DNA of 64,000 nucleotides, from the NCBI GenBank assembly GCA_902778255.1, contig CACYXD010000022.1:34568-98567 (forward strand), given 5' to 3'. The stretch comes from an uncultured Prevotellaceae bacterium. Its GTDB lineage: Bacteria > Bacteroidota > Bacteroidia > Bacteroidales > Bacteroidaceae. Numbering within the stretch: the stretch's first letter is position 1; the number at the start of each line of letters is the position of its first letter. The translations under genes and the position numbers were made by a program. The notes under the pieces are model-generated. The model was not told the DNA's origin. It saw only the letters and a list, made by a program, of their open reading frames with translations, and ran no database searches. Shown piece by piece: positions 38,939 through 47,660 of the stretch.

Positions 38939-40477
38939 ATGAAAGCATTTGAAAATTTCGAGATTTGGTGGGTAACTGGTGCACAGCTCCTGTACGGAGG
39001 CGACGCAGTGGTTGCAGTTGACGGACACTCAAAGGAGATGGTTGACGGTCTGAACAAGAGCGGAAACATCCCCGTGAAGATTGTATATAAGGGTACAGCC
39101 AACAGCTCTAAGGAAGTAGAGCAAGTGATGCTGGCTGCCAACAACGACGAGAAGTGCGTAGGTATCATCACATGGATGCACACCTTCTCTCCCGCTAAGA
39201 TGTGGATCAAGGGTCTGCAGCAATTACAGAAGCCCCTACTCCACTTCCACACTCAGTACAACGCTGAAATCCCCTGGAGCGATATCGACATGGACTTTAT
39301 GAACCTGAACCAGAGTGCTCACGGTGATATCGAGTTCGGACATATCTGCACCCGTATGCGCATTGCCCGCAAGGTGGTTTGCGGTTACTGGAAGGACGAG
39401 AAGGCTCAGAAGCAGATTGCCGTATGGGCTCGCGTAGCTGCTGGTGTTGCTGATGCTCACAACGTACGCTGTCTGATGTTCGGTATGAACATGAACAACG
39501 TGGCCGTAACCGATGGCGACCGTGTAGAGTTCGAGCAGCGTCTGGGCTACCATGTTGACTACTATCCCGTCTCTTCTCTGATGGACTACTTCAAGCGTGT
39601 GACCGATGCTGAGGCCGATGCTTTGGTTGAGGAGTACAAGAAGCTCTACACCATCAAGATCGACGAGAGTGGCGAGCAGGTATATTGGGAGAAGGTTCAC
39701 AATGCTGCCAAGGCAGAGATCGCTCTCCGTCGAGTACTGAAGGACGAGGGTGCTACCGCCTTCACCACCAACTTCGACGACCTGGGCGATGCCGATATCG
39801 ACGCACCCGACTTCTGTGGCTTCGACCAGATTCCTGGTCTGGCTTCACAGCGCCTGATGCAGGAGGGTTACGGCTTCGGTGCCGAGGGTGACTGGAAGAC
39901 AGCTTGCCTCTATCGCTCACTGTGGGTTATCCAGCAGGGTATGCCTACCGGTTGCTCATTCCTCGAGGACTACACCTTGAACTTTGCTGGCGACCGCAGC
40001 TCATGTCTGCAGAGCCACATGCTCGAGATCTGTCCGCTGATTGCTACCGACAAGCCCAAGCTCGAGGTTCACTTCCTCGGCATCGGTATCCGCAAGCAGC
40101 AGACCGCCCGTCTGGTATTCACATCCAAGACCGGTGCTGGTATCAAGGCTACCGTTGTTGACCTTGGCAACCGCTTCCGCCTGATTTCTCAGGAGGTAGA
40201 GTGCATCGAGCCGAAGCCCATGCCTAAGCTCCCCGTAGCTTCTGCCCTGTGGATTCCTCAGCCCACCTTCGAGATCGGTGCTGCAGCCTGGATCCTGGCT
40301 GGTGGTACTCACCACAGTGCCTTCTCATACGACATCAACGAGGAGTACTGGGAAGACTTCGCCGAGATGCTGGGCATCGAGTATGTGAAGATCAACAAGC
40401 AGACCAACATTGCTGACTTCAAGCAGCAGCTTAGAAACAATGAAGTATATTATATGCTTAACAAAGCTTTGAGATAA
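38939..40477 (+). CDS. araA: L-arabinose isomerase
   Basis: 512 residues, typical AraA length. N-terminal FEIWWVTGAQLLYGGDAV and central GIITWMHTFSPAKMWI, HFHTQYNAEIPW and QSAHGDIEFGHI are diagnostic. Metal-binding glutamates and histidines lie in GEGDWKT-like AEGDWKTA and in LEICPLI and related segments. It interconverts L-arabinose and L-ribulose in the cytoplasm. The kinase gene starts one base after its stop. Confidence 0.95.
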   Translation: MKAFENFEIWWVTGAQLLYGGDAVVAVDGHSKEMVDGLNKSGNIPVKIVYKGTANSSKEVEQVMLAANNDEKCVGIITWMHTFSPAKMWIKGLQQLQKPLLHFHTQYNAEIPWSDIDMDFMNLNQSAHGDIEFGHICTRMRIARKVVCGYWKDEKAQKQIAVWARVAAGVADAHNVRCLMFGMNMNNVAVTDGDRVEFEQRLGYHVDYYPVSSLMDYFKRVTDAEADALVEEYKKLYTIKIDESGEQVYWEKVHNAAKAEIALRRVLKDEGATAFTTNFDDLGDADIDAPDFCGFDQIPGLASQRLMQEGYGFGAEGDWKTACLYRSLWVIQQGMPTGCSFLEDYTLNFAGDRSSCLQSHMLEICPLIATDKPKLEVHFLGIGIRKQQTARLVFTSKTGAGIKATVVDLGNRFRLISQEVECIEPKPMPKLPVASALWIPQPTFEIGAAAWILAGGTHHSAFSYDINEEYWEDFAEMLGIEYVKINKQTNIADFKQQLRNNEVYYMLNKALR

Positions 40478-40478
40478 T

Positions 40479-42071
40479 ATGAACGCAAAACAGACAATCG
40501 AAGCAGGTAAAGCCATTCTCGGTATCGAGTTTGGCTCTACCCGCATCAAGGCCGTCCTCATCGACGAGGACAATAAGCCCATTGCACAGGGCTCACACGA
40601 GTGGGAGAACCAACTCGTTGACGGATTGTGGACCTACTCTACCGAGGCTATCTGGTATGGTCTGCAGGACTGTTACGCAGAGTTGCGTAAGGACGTGCTC
40701 AAGCAGTACGACTGCGAGATCGAGGCCCTGGCTGCCATCGGCTTCTCAGCTATGATGCACGGCTATATGGCCTTCAACGAGAAGCAGGAGATCCTGGTAC
40801 CCTTCCGTACCTGGCGTAACACCAACACCGGTAAGGCTGCTGCCAAGCTCTCTGAGTTGTTCAACTACAACATTCCCCTGCGCTGGAGCATCAGTCACCT
40901 CTACCAGTGCATCCTTGACAATGAGGAGCACGTCAGCGACATCAAATACTTGACCACACTGGCTGGTTATGTACACTGGCAGGTGACGGGTCAGTTCGTG
41001 CTGGGCGTAGGCGATGCCTCGGGTATGATTCCCGTTGATCCCGCTACGAAGACTTATGATGCCGAGATGGTGGAGAAGTTCGACAAGCTCATTGCTCCCA
41101 AGGGATTCTCTTGGAAGTTGCTTGACATTCTGCCAAAGAGTCTGAATGCTGGCGAGAACGCTGGTTTCCTGACACCGGAAGGTGCCAAGAGGCTTGACGT
41201 ATCCGGTCACCTGAAGCCCGGATGCCCCGTTTGTCCTCCTGAGGGCGATGCCGGTACGGGTATGGTGGCTACCAATGCCGTGAAGCAGCGCACAGGTAAC
41301 GTCTCTGCCGGTACGTCTTCTTTCTCTATGATTGTACTGGAGAAACCGCTGAGCAAGCCCTATGAGATGATCGACATGGTGACCACACCTGACGGTTCGC
41401 TTGTAGCTATGGTTCACTGTAACAACTGTACCTCTGACATCAACGCATGGGTAGGTCTGTTCAAGGAGTATCAACAGTTGCTGGGCGTGCCCGTAGATAT
41501 GAACGAACTCTATGGCAAACTCTTTAATAAAGCTCTTGAGGGCGATGCCGACTGCGGTGGACTGATGGCCTACAACTACGTATCGGGCGAACCCGTCACT
41601 GGTCTGGCCGAAGGTCGTCCTATGTTCGTGCGCTCAGCTAACGACAAGTTCAACCTGGCCAACTTCATGCGTGCCCACCTCTATGGTGCCATCGGCGTGC
41701 TGAAGATTGGTAATGACATCCTGTTCAAGGACGAGATGATTCGCGTAGATCGAATCACCGGTCACGGTGGTTACTTCAAGACCGCAGGTGTAGGTCAGCG
41801 TATGCTAGCTGCTGCCCTCAACTCGCCTATTTCTGTCATGGAGACCGCAGGTGAAGGTGGTGCATGGGGTATCGCCCTGCTGGCTGGCTATGTGGTCAAC
41901 AATCCCAACAAGCTCTCGCTGGCCGACTATCTGGAGACCGTTGTCTTCGCTGGCAATACGGGTGTGTCTATCGCCCCCACCGCCGAAGATGTAGCTGGTT
42001 TCGAGAAGTACATTGAGAACTACAAGAAGTGCTTGCCTATCGAGCAGGCTGCCGTTGATCACAAGAATTGA
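40479..42071 (+). CDS. araB: FGGY-family L-ribulokinase
   Basis: 530 residues. FGGY kinase motifs are present: LGIEFGSTRIKAVLID at the N-terminus, GDAGTGMVATNAV, GNVSAGTSSFSM, and GHGGYFKTAGVGQRMLAAAL with GEGGAWGIALLAGY near the C-terminus. By context it phosphorylates L-ribulose, completing AraA-AraB-AraD; a xylulokinase role is possible but less fitting. The Bacteroidetes AraB is a distinct FGGY branch. Start codon one base after araA. Confidence 0.87.
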   Translation: MNAKQTIEAGKAILGIEFGSTRIKAVLIDEDNKPIAQGSHEWENQLVDGLWTYSTEAIWYGLQDCYAELRKDVLKQYDCEIEALAAIGFSAMMHGYMAFNEKQEILVPFRTWRNTNTGKAAAKLSELFNYNIPLRWSISHLYQCILDNEEHVSDIKYLTTLAGYVHWQVTGQFVLGVGDASGMIPVDPATKTYDAEMVEKFDKLIAPKGFSWKLLDILPKSLNAGENAGFLTPEGAKRLDVSGHLKPGCPVCPPEGDAGTGMVATNAVKQRTGNVSAGTSSFSMIVLEKPLSKPYEMIDMVTTPDGSLVAMVHCNNCTSDINAWVGLFKEYQQLLGVPVDMNELYGKLFNKALEGDADCGGLMAYNYVSGEPVTGLAEGRPMFVRSANDKFNLANFMRAHLYGAIGVLKIGNDILFKDEMIRVDRITGHGGYFKTAGVGQRMLAAALNSPISVMETAGEGGAWGIALLAGYVVNNPNKLSLADYLETVVFAGNTGVSIAPTAEDVAGFEKYIENYKKCLPIEQAAVDHKN

Positions 42072-42114
42072 TAGTTGAAAATTAATTTTATTATAGTTAG
42101 TAGTTAATAATTCT

Positions 42115-43989
42115 ATGAACGACAACAAAGTTATGAACATGGCAGCGGATAACATCCGTATCCTTGCTGCTTCAATGGTGGAAAAGGCAAAGTCGGGTCA
42201 CCCCGGCGGAGCTATGGGTGGTGCAGACTTCATCAACACCCTGTACAGTGAGTTCCTGGTTTACGATCCTGAGAATCCCGCATGGGAGGGTCGCGACCGT
42301 TTCTTCCTCGATCCTGGTCACATGGCTCCAATGCTCTACAGCCAGCTGGCTCTCATCGGCAAGTACACACTCGAGGATTTGAAGAACCTGCGCCAGTGGG
42401 GTTCAGTAACGCCTGGTCACCCCGAGCGCGAGATTGAGCGCGGCATCGAGAACACCTCTGGTCCTCTTGGTCAGGGTCACTGCTTCGCTGTAGGTGCTGC
42501 CATCGCAGCCAAGTTCCTGAAGGCTCGTCTGGGCGACGTGATGAATCAGACCATCTACGCCTACATCTCTGATGGTGGTGTGCAGGAGGAGATCTCTCAG
42601 GTTCTACGATGCCAACGATATTCAGCTCTCTACCAAGACTGAGGTGGTTACCTGCGAGGATACAGCCAAGAAGTACGAGGCTTGGGGCTGGTTCGTACAG
42701 AAGATCGATGGTAACAACGTCGATCAGATCCGCGAGGCTATCAAGAAGGCTCAGGCTGAGAAGAACCGTCCTTCACTCATCATCGGTCACTGCGTAATGG
42801 GTAAGGGTGCCCGTAAGGCCGACAACAGCAGCTACGAGAGCAACTGCGCTACTCACGGTGCTCCTCTTGGTGGCGATGCTTACATCAACACCATGAAGAA
42901 CCTGGGTGCTGATCCTGAGAATCCATTCCAGATCTTCCCCGAGGTTAAGGAGATGTATGCTAAGCGTGCAGAGGAGCTGAAGAAGATCGTAGCTGAGCGC
43001 TATGCTGCTAAGGCTGAGTGGGCAAAGGCTAATCCCGAGAAGGCCGAGCAGCTGAAGGAGTGGTTCAGTGGCAAGGCTCCTAAGATCGACTGGAGCAAGG
43101 TTGAACAGAAGGCTGGCAGCGCTACCCGTAGTGCTTCTGCAGCTGTTCTGGGTCAGCTGGCTGAGCAGGTGCCCAACATGATCTGCGCTTCTGCCGACCT
43201 GAGCAACTCAGACAACACCAACGGCTTCCTGAAGAAGACTCACGACCTGGTTCGTGGCGACTTCAGCGGTGCATTCTTCGAGGCTGGTGTGGCTGAGCTC
43301 ACAATGGCTTGCTGCTGTATCGGTATGGCTCTGCACGGTGGTGTGATCCCCGCTTGCGGTACCTTCTTTGTATTCTCTGACTACATGAAGCCCGCCGTAC
43401 GTATGGCTGCCTTGATGGAGCTGCCCGTGAAATTCATCTGGACGCATGATGCCTTCCGTGTTGGTGAGGATGGTCCTACCCACGAGCCTGTTGAGCAGGA
43501 GGCACAGATCCGTCTGATGGAGAAGCTGAAGAACCACCACGGCAAGAACTCTGTATTGGTAGTTCGTCCTAGATGCTGCCCGAGGGCAACGACTACAACC
43601 AGGCCGAGAAGGGTGCTTACGTTGTAGCTGGCTCAGACGAGAAGTTCGATGTCATCCTGTTGGCTTCTGGTTCAGAGGTTAGCACGCTGGAGGCTGGTGC
43701 TAAGCTGCTCCGCGAGGATGGTGTGAAGGTTCGCATTGTCAGCGTTCCTTCTGAGGGTCTGTTCCGCAGCCAGAGCAAGGAGTATCAGCAGAGCATCCTG
43801 CCTGCTGGCGTTAAGAAGTTCGGTCTCACCGCAGGTCTGCCAGTAAACCTTGAGGGTCTGGTAGGTGCCGACGGTACTGTTTGGGGTCTCGAGAGCTTCG
43901 GTTTCTCTGCTCCTTACAAGGTGCTCGACGAGAAACTCGGCTTCACCGGCGAGAATGTTTACAATCAGGTAAAGAAGCTGTTGGCATAA
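42115..43989 (+). pseudogene. tkt: Transketolase, frame broken at about 42602 and 43572
   Basis: Three frame segments together read as one transketolase. 42115-42602 starts NKVMNMAADNIRILAASMVEKAKSGHPGG and reaches DGGVQEEISQ, where about 16 residues (the GAGRIAGHLGL-type helix) are absent. The frame changes, and FYDANDIQLSTKTEV continues to SVLVVRP near 43570. About 30 residues (the ADAxET...ILSRQ segment) are then missing and MLPEGNDYNQAEKGAYVVAG completes the protein. The first deletion must be 2 mod 3 and the second 1 mod 3 in length. The thiamine-diphosphate region and GHP motifs are otherwise intact. Either the gene is inactive or the assembly dropped short stretches. As the last gene of the arabinose operon it would link xylulose 5-phosphate to glycolysis. 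Confidence 0.85.
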
Positions 43990-44015
43990 CTTGCAACTAA
44001 GCAATAACTTCCCTT

Positions 44016-44050
44016 CCCGCATCAACATTTCTGTTGATGCGGGATTTTTT
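44016..44050 (+). terminator. Terminator of the arabinose operon
   Basis: CCCGCATCAACA-TTTC-TGTTGATGCGGG is followed by ATTTTTTC, about 26 bp after the transketolase stop. Confidence 0.92.
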
Positions 44051-44111
44051 CTTTCATAACTCTAGGAGATATTTTCATAAACCCTATACTTAGGGGTGCT
44101 AAGTACCATAT

Positions 44112-44265
44112 TAACGTGAGCTAAACATCATACTAACGTGAGCTAAACATCATACTAACGTGAGCTAAACACCATACTAACGTGAGCTAAACATCATACT
44201 AACGTGAGCTAAACACCATACTAACGTGAGCTAAACATCATACTAACGAGATCATAACATCATAT
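44112..44265. repeat. 22-bp tandem array (seven units)
   Basis: TAACG begins at 44112, 44134, 44156, 44178, 44200, 44222 and 44244, exactly 22 bp apart. The unit is TAACGTGAGCTAAACATCATAC; it can be read as two 11-bp halves, each starting with a TAAC/AAAC core. It is non-coding, between the arabinose terminator and the transposon. Confidence 0.92.
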
Positions 44266-44286
44266 CACTGATTCACAGCAGTTTAC

Positions 44287-44391
44287 GGTGACACTTTTCA
44301 TGATAGTACCATTTTCAACGCCCAAATGGCAAATTTTGGGGAACGGAAGGCATTTTCCTCATTTTTAGGGTACATGCCCAAAAGTGTCACC
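44287..44391. repeat. 105-bp element with perfect 12-bp inverted ends
   Basis: GGTGACACTTTT at 44287-44298 and AAAAGTGTCACC at 44380-44391 enclose 81 bp without a gene. It could be a small non-autonomous element or a long-range hairpin. No target duplication is evident. Confidence 0.5.
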
Positions 44392-44459
44392 AGAAATCAC
44401 TATGGCACAGGAAGTTGCTGAAATAATGATAAAAATGTATTTGCAAGTAAGGCCTAAAG

Positions 44460-44558
44460 TCACTTCCCTATCACTTTAATCAATTTCGCCACAAGAACGT
44501 TTCCAATCGTTATTACCAAAAACAAGAAGATAAAGATGACATAGTTCACTATATTATA
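44460..44558 (-). pseudogene. 3' fragment of the membrane-protein gene cut by the transposon
   Basis: On the minus strand, directly outside the transposon, 32 codons read YNIVNYVIFIFLFLVITIGN and then a basic end KLIKVIGK before TGA. This is a transmembrane helix plus a positive tail with no start codon of its own. It lies on the same strand and in the right order to be the lost C-terminus of the membrane protein at 47064-47657. Confidence 0.5.
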
Positions 44559-44581
44559 GGCAACAATATAGAAGTTGGCAC

Positions 44582-44613
44582 AAATGAGCAGTCATTGATT
44601 TGGCTGCTCATTT
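44582..44613 (-). terminator. Hairpin at the end of the transposon passenger gene
   Basis: AAATGAGCAG ... CTGCTCATTT is a perfect 10-bp stem that overlaps the final codons of the 156-residue gene and the inner edge of the left transposon end. Confidence 0.5.
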
Positions 44614-45062
44614 CTTTCTATAACTTTATATGCGATGCCATTGATAAATGTTAAGCCCTCAATTCTTTCTATTATATCTTGTGAATCAAAATCACTAAGG
44701 TTAAGCCATAAATAATTGAATTGGAATTCACCATTTTGGGTATTAACCCATCCTCTAATGTAGTATTCTGCTTCATCAAGTAATGCATCTAATAATATCA
44801 AATCTGTCACTTGATAATGTCCTACTTGATAATTTTCTGTATAAACACCTAAGATTCTACAACCATTCATTTGGTTTTCTACATTTGGAATCTCAATATT
44901 TGGCTTGTCTTGAGATAGAGCAATATACGCTATGAGTTTCTCTTCGTTCCTTGTTCTGTATTGAAATGATAGTCTTTTGATAGAATCATTATAGATGCCA
45001 CAACCCAACAATTCAGTAGGTGGGTAGTCAGAAAATGTTAGTGAATCATAATACTGTGCCAT
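44592..45062 (-). CDS. Hypothetical protein, transposon passenger
   Basis: 156 residues, acidic, soluble, no signal peptide or recognised motif. It begins MAQYYDSLTFSDYPPTELLG and ends near a hairpin. AT-rich composition matches the rest of the transposon and differs from the flanking arabinose genes. A TAACTTTG element (45077-45070, minus) lies 8 bp before the start. It diverges from the other passenger gene with a 63-bp gap. No function can be proposed from sequence. Confidence 0.55.
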   Translation of the reverse strand: MAQYYDSLTFSDYPPTELLGCGIYNDSIKRLSFQYRTRNEEKLIAYIALSQDKPNIEIPNVENQMNGCRILGVYTENYQVGHYQVTDLILLDALLDEAEYYIRGWVNTQNGEFQFNYLWLNLSDFDSQDIIERIEGLTFINGIAYKVIERNEQPNQ

Positions 45063-45125
45063 AATGCTGCAAAGTTAGAACATTTTCTTTGAACAAACTA
45101 TTTATATTAGAAATGTTTAACGAAA

Positions 45126-45977
45126 ATGATAGATTTTAATAGGGCTATAGAGTTAATTAGGCGTAATGGAGGCTTTAAGCCTAACAGAAATGACTCATCA
45201 TACTACAGAACTTATACTATAGAGGTTAACAGACCATTACAAGCAAGAGTTTCAAATCACGGAACTTGGCTATGGACTTGGTATGACAAACAATACGACC
45301 CTTCATATGCAATTAATACTTGTGTAGTATATTCTGAAAATGGAGAAGACAATTCTAACATAGAGGTTGATATGAGAATCGTTGACAAGGATGGAAATGT
45401 CATTGGTGAAAAGAAACCATTTGAAGTCACACAGTATGTTTACAACTGCCAATTACTTGATGAGAATGATTCTATCTTAATAAACCAAGCAGTACAGAAC
45501 ATATGGCAAAACAAAGGGTATAAAGACCCATTAGCGAACACGCCTAAACACGCAAGAGTTATGATATTGAGACCAAATGAAGAGCCTGAGATAATAACAG
45601 AAAATAAAACAAGATATAATATGAATAAGTTAATTAGACTAACAGAGTCAGACTTGCATAGAATAGTAAAGGAGTCTGTGCAGAGAATATTGAAAGAAAC
45701 ACGACTTGATTATGATGAGGATAATTTTTCTGGTAGATATAGTAGAAACGCAGATAATACCATACCATATCAAGGCAAATTATTTGCTTTTGATGTTGAT
45801 GATAGAGGAAAAATATACAAATACGGACAACAACCTATTGATGTAATCTCACAATGTGAAAGTGAGGCAGAACGTTATGGACAAGGACATTGTAGTGTTG
45901 AGACATACGAAAGTGAAGAAGATTACATTAATGCTATTAGAAACTACATCAAAAAAGGATATGTTGTTACTAATTAA
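45126..45977 (+). CDS. Hypothetical protein with phage-type LTESDLHRIVKES motif, transposon passenger
   Basis: 283 residues, no membrane segment. Residues 166-190 or so (MNKLIRLTESDLHRIVKESV then QRILKE) form an amphipathic motif that I recall from many small proteins of gut Bacteroidetes phages and mobile elements, usually at the very start of a protein. Here it joins an N-terminal domain of about 160 residues (MIDFNRAIELIRRNGGF...) to a C-terminal part of about 90 residues. An internal start at 45621 could give a separate shorter product. The stop codon lies within 4 bp of the transposase 3' end, so the two genes converge and overlap. Function unknown. Confidence 0.6.
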   Translation: MIDFNRAIELIRRNGGFKPNRNDSSYYRTYTIEVNRPLQARVSNHGTWLWTWYDKQYDPSYAINTCVVYSENGEDNSNIEVDMRIVDKDGNVIGEKKPFEVTQYVYNCQLLDENDSILINQAVQNIWQNKGYKDPLANTPKHARVMILRPNEEPEIITENKTRYNMNKLIRLTESDLHRIVKESVQRILKETRLDYDEDNFSGRYSRNADNTIPYQGKLFAFDVDDRGKIYKYGQQPIDVISQCESEAERYGQGHCSVETYESEEDYINAIRNYIKKGYVVTN

Positions 45978-46960
45978 GCGGCCATCAGACCTACCTTAAT
46001 CTCAGACCACTTACAAACGAGTCCAATGGACTTCTTGAACATATGGGCGAATCGTTCTGATTCGCTCAGTTTTCTTGTGTTCCAACGATACACAGCCTCG
46101 TCAATGTAAGACTGTAGGTGTTCATCAGATACATCGTGATAGCAACCAACAATCATACGTCTGAAATGACTCCAAAAGCCCTCAATGCTATTGGTGAATA
46201 TGTCACCATTAGCATACTCTTCCTCACCGTGATTAACCACAGCGTGAGTATAACCTAACACTTCAAGACCATTGTAGGCTTGAAGTTCATCAGTAATCAC
46301 TCTCGAACCTTCAGCAACAAACTGCTGAATAATGGGCTGCAATGTAGCCCTATTCGTATTCTCTACAGCAAAGGCGTGAACGTAGGTGATGTTCTCAATC
46401 TCACCATCCTCATTTTCAAAGGTGCTACGCTCCATCATACCGAAGACTGGAGTCTTGGTCTTGGTAGAACGGCCTTGTGTATGAGGTGTACGCATTGACT
46501 TGTGCTTCCACTTCTCCTTGCCACCAATATACACCTCATCACACTCTACAGTACCCTCAAAGGCTTCTGCATCGTTCTGAGCATAGAACTTACGAATCTT
46601 ATGAAGCATATGCCAAGCAGTTGCTTGTGTTATATCGAGGTCACGTGCAAGTTGGTGTGATGATACACCCTTCTTGTGGCTGCTGATAAGATACATTGCA
46701 ACAAACCACTTGATAAGTGGCAACTTAGTGTTCTCAAACATTGTCTCAACAAGACAAGAGAAGTTGCAGTTGCACTCAGTACAGTGGAAACGACCATTCT
46801 TGGAGAACTTGCAATGGTGTTTGCCACAGTAAGGGCAAACAACGTCTTGCTGTTCTCCAACACCCCAACGTGATTCTATGATGGCTTGCATACACTTTGC
46901 ATCTGAGGTGAAGTACGAAGTGAGCGAGATAATGCTGTTGAATTTGCTGAAATTAATCAT
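45974..46960 (-). CDS. IS1595/ISXO2-family transposase
   Basis: 328 residues, a normal length. An N-terminal zinc ribbon (CPYCGKHHC...CTECNC) is followed by a helix-turn-helix (GVSSHQLARDLDITQATAWHMLHKI). The catalytic core is of the DDE/DDN type, with EGTVECDEVYIGGKEK, VITDELQAYNGL and the terminal acidic or Asn residue around NSIEGFWSHFRR. It ends RWNTRKLSESERFAHMFKK. It mobilises the element bounded at 44559 and 47071. No frameshift is needed and all motifs look intact. Confidence 0.9.
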   Translation of the reverse strand: MINFSKFNSIISLTSYFTSDAKCMQAIIESRWGVGEQQDVVCPYCGKHHCKFSKNGRFHCTECNCNFSCLVETMFENTKLPLIKWFVAMYLISSHKKGVSSHQLARDLDITQATAWHMLHKIRKFYAQNDAEAFEGTVECDEVYIGGKEKWKHKSMRTPHTQGRSTKTKTPVFGMMERSTFENEDGEIENITYVHAFAVENTNRATLQPIIQQFVAEGSRVITDELQAYNGLEVLGYTHAVVNHGEEEYANGDIFTNSIEGFWSHFRRMIVGCYHDVSDEHLQSYIDEAVYRWNTRKLSESERFAHMFKKSIGLVCKWSEIKVGLMAA

Positions 46961-47063
46961 AACTTTGAGTTTTCTTTTAAATTATACTACAAAGTTACAA
47001 AAAAGTCCAGCGTTATGGGGTATTTTTATACGTATAAGGGGTTATTTTGTGCCAACTGCTATA

Positions 47064-47657
47064 TTATTGCCATGCTTTATGATTAAGGAAACATTTGATG
47101 CAATTCCATGTAACCAATAATGTCGATAATAAGCAAATGGCTGCCTCTATGTAGATATTACCTATGACACAGATCTCTTTATATGAAAGTCCCCATGCTA
47201 CGCCCCATGTCCCCATAAAGGCGCAACAGGCTCCAAAAAAGCTATAATCTAATGAGTATCCCGTCAAAACACTGCCAACTACACCTACCATCAAACAACA
47301 TCCCACAAAAAAGGCAAGAAAAGAAATCACCCATATCCACAGATTCTTTTCATTACAGAACTTAACAAGCAGGAACAATATGATATCTGCTATGACAAAA
47401 GTACCAACTATTCCCCCACGTACAAGAAGAATTATAAGATCTTTACTTACTCCTTCAATGCCTCCCACATTCCTAACGAGTTCATAAATATTTCCTGCAT
47501 GGTACATTGCACTAACGATGGTAGTTACAACAATTATGCTTAACAGCATTATCATACCCGCCATAAGATTCTTAGTCTTAATAGCCCTAACCACACTTAA
47601 TACGAGTGAAGGAATAGAACCTAGAAGGCATAATCCTAAAAGTAACAAATATATCAT
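47064..47657 (-). pseudogene. Multi-pass membrane protein, C-terminus cut by the transposon
   Basis: 197 residues with about six hydrophobic helices (MIYLLLLGLCLLGSIPSLVLS, AGMIMLLSIIVVTTIVSAMY, IVGTFVIADIILFLLVKF, WIWVISFLAFFVGCCLMVGV and others) and a conserved-looking SYKEICVIGNIYIEAAI near the end. The last codons and stop lie in the right inverted end of the transposon; the missing tail is probably the helix encoded at 44558-44460. It is the last gene of the kinase/FHA operon, 3 bp after the second kinase, and may have worked as its membrane partner. Function unknown. Confidence 0.65.
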
Positions 47658-47660
47658 CTA

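Larger units (their letters stand above)
44559..47071. mobile_element. IS1595-type transposon with two passenger genes
   Basis: Inverted ends GGCAACAATATAGAAGTTGG+CACAAA (44559-44584) and its counterpart (47046-47071) match at 24 of 26 positions. Between them lie an IS1595/ISXO2-type transposase and two hypothetical genes on opposite strands. The outer flanks share only 5 of 8 positions as a possible 8-bp duplication, so the insertion is old or the ends are slightly off. The membrane-protein gene on the right ends inside the right inverted end, and its continuation appears outside the left end, so the element split that gene. Confidence 0.72.

Noticed and set aside
42602-43627. Programmed frameshifting in transketolase
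   Set aside because: Conserved residues are missing at both junctions, which a ribosomal frameshift cannot explain, and no slippery sequence is evident.
44112-44265. CRISPR array
   Set aside because: The units are tandem 22-bp repeats with no unique spacers between them, and no cas genes lie nearby. The same holds for 22399-22478, 59601-59732 and the 31-bp array at 17798-17990.
44460-44590. Independent small membrane-protein gene
   Set aside because: There is no ATG, GTG or TTG start in a sensible place and no promoter. It fits better as the severed end of the membrane-protein gene beyond the transposon.
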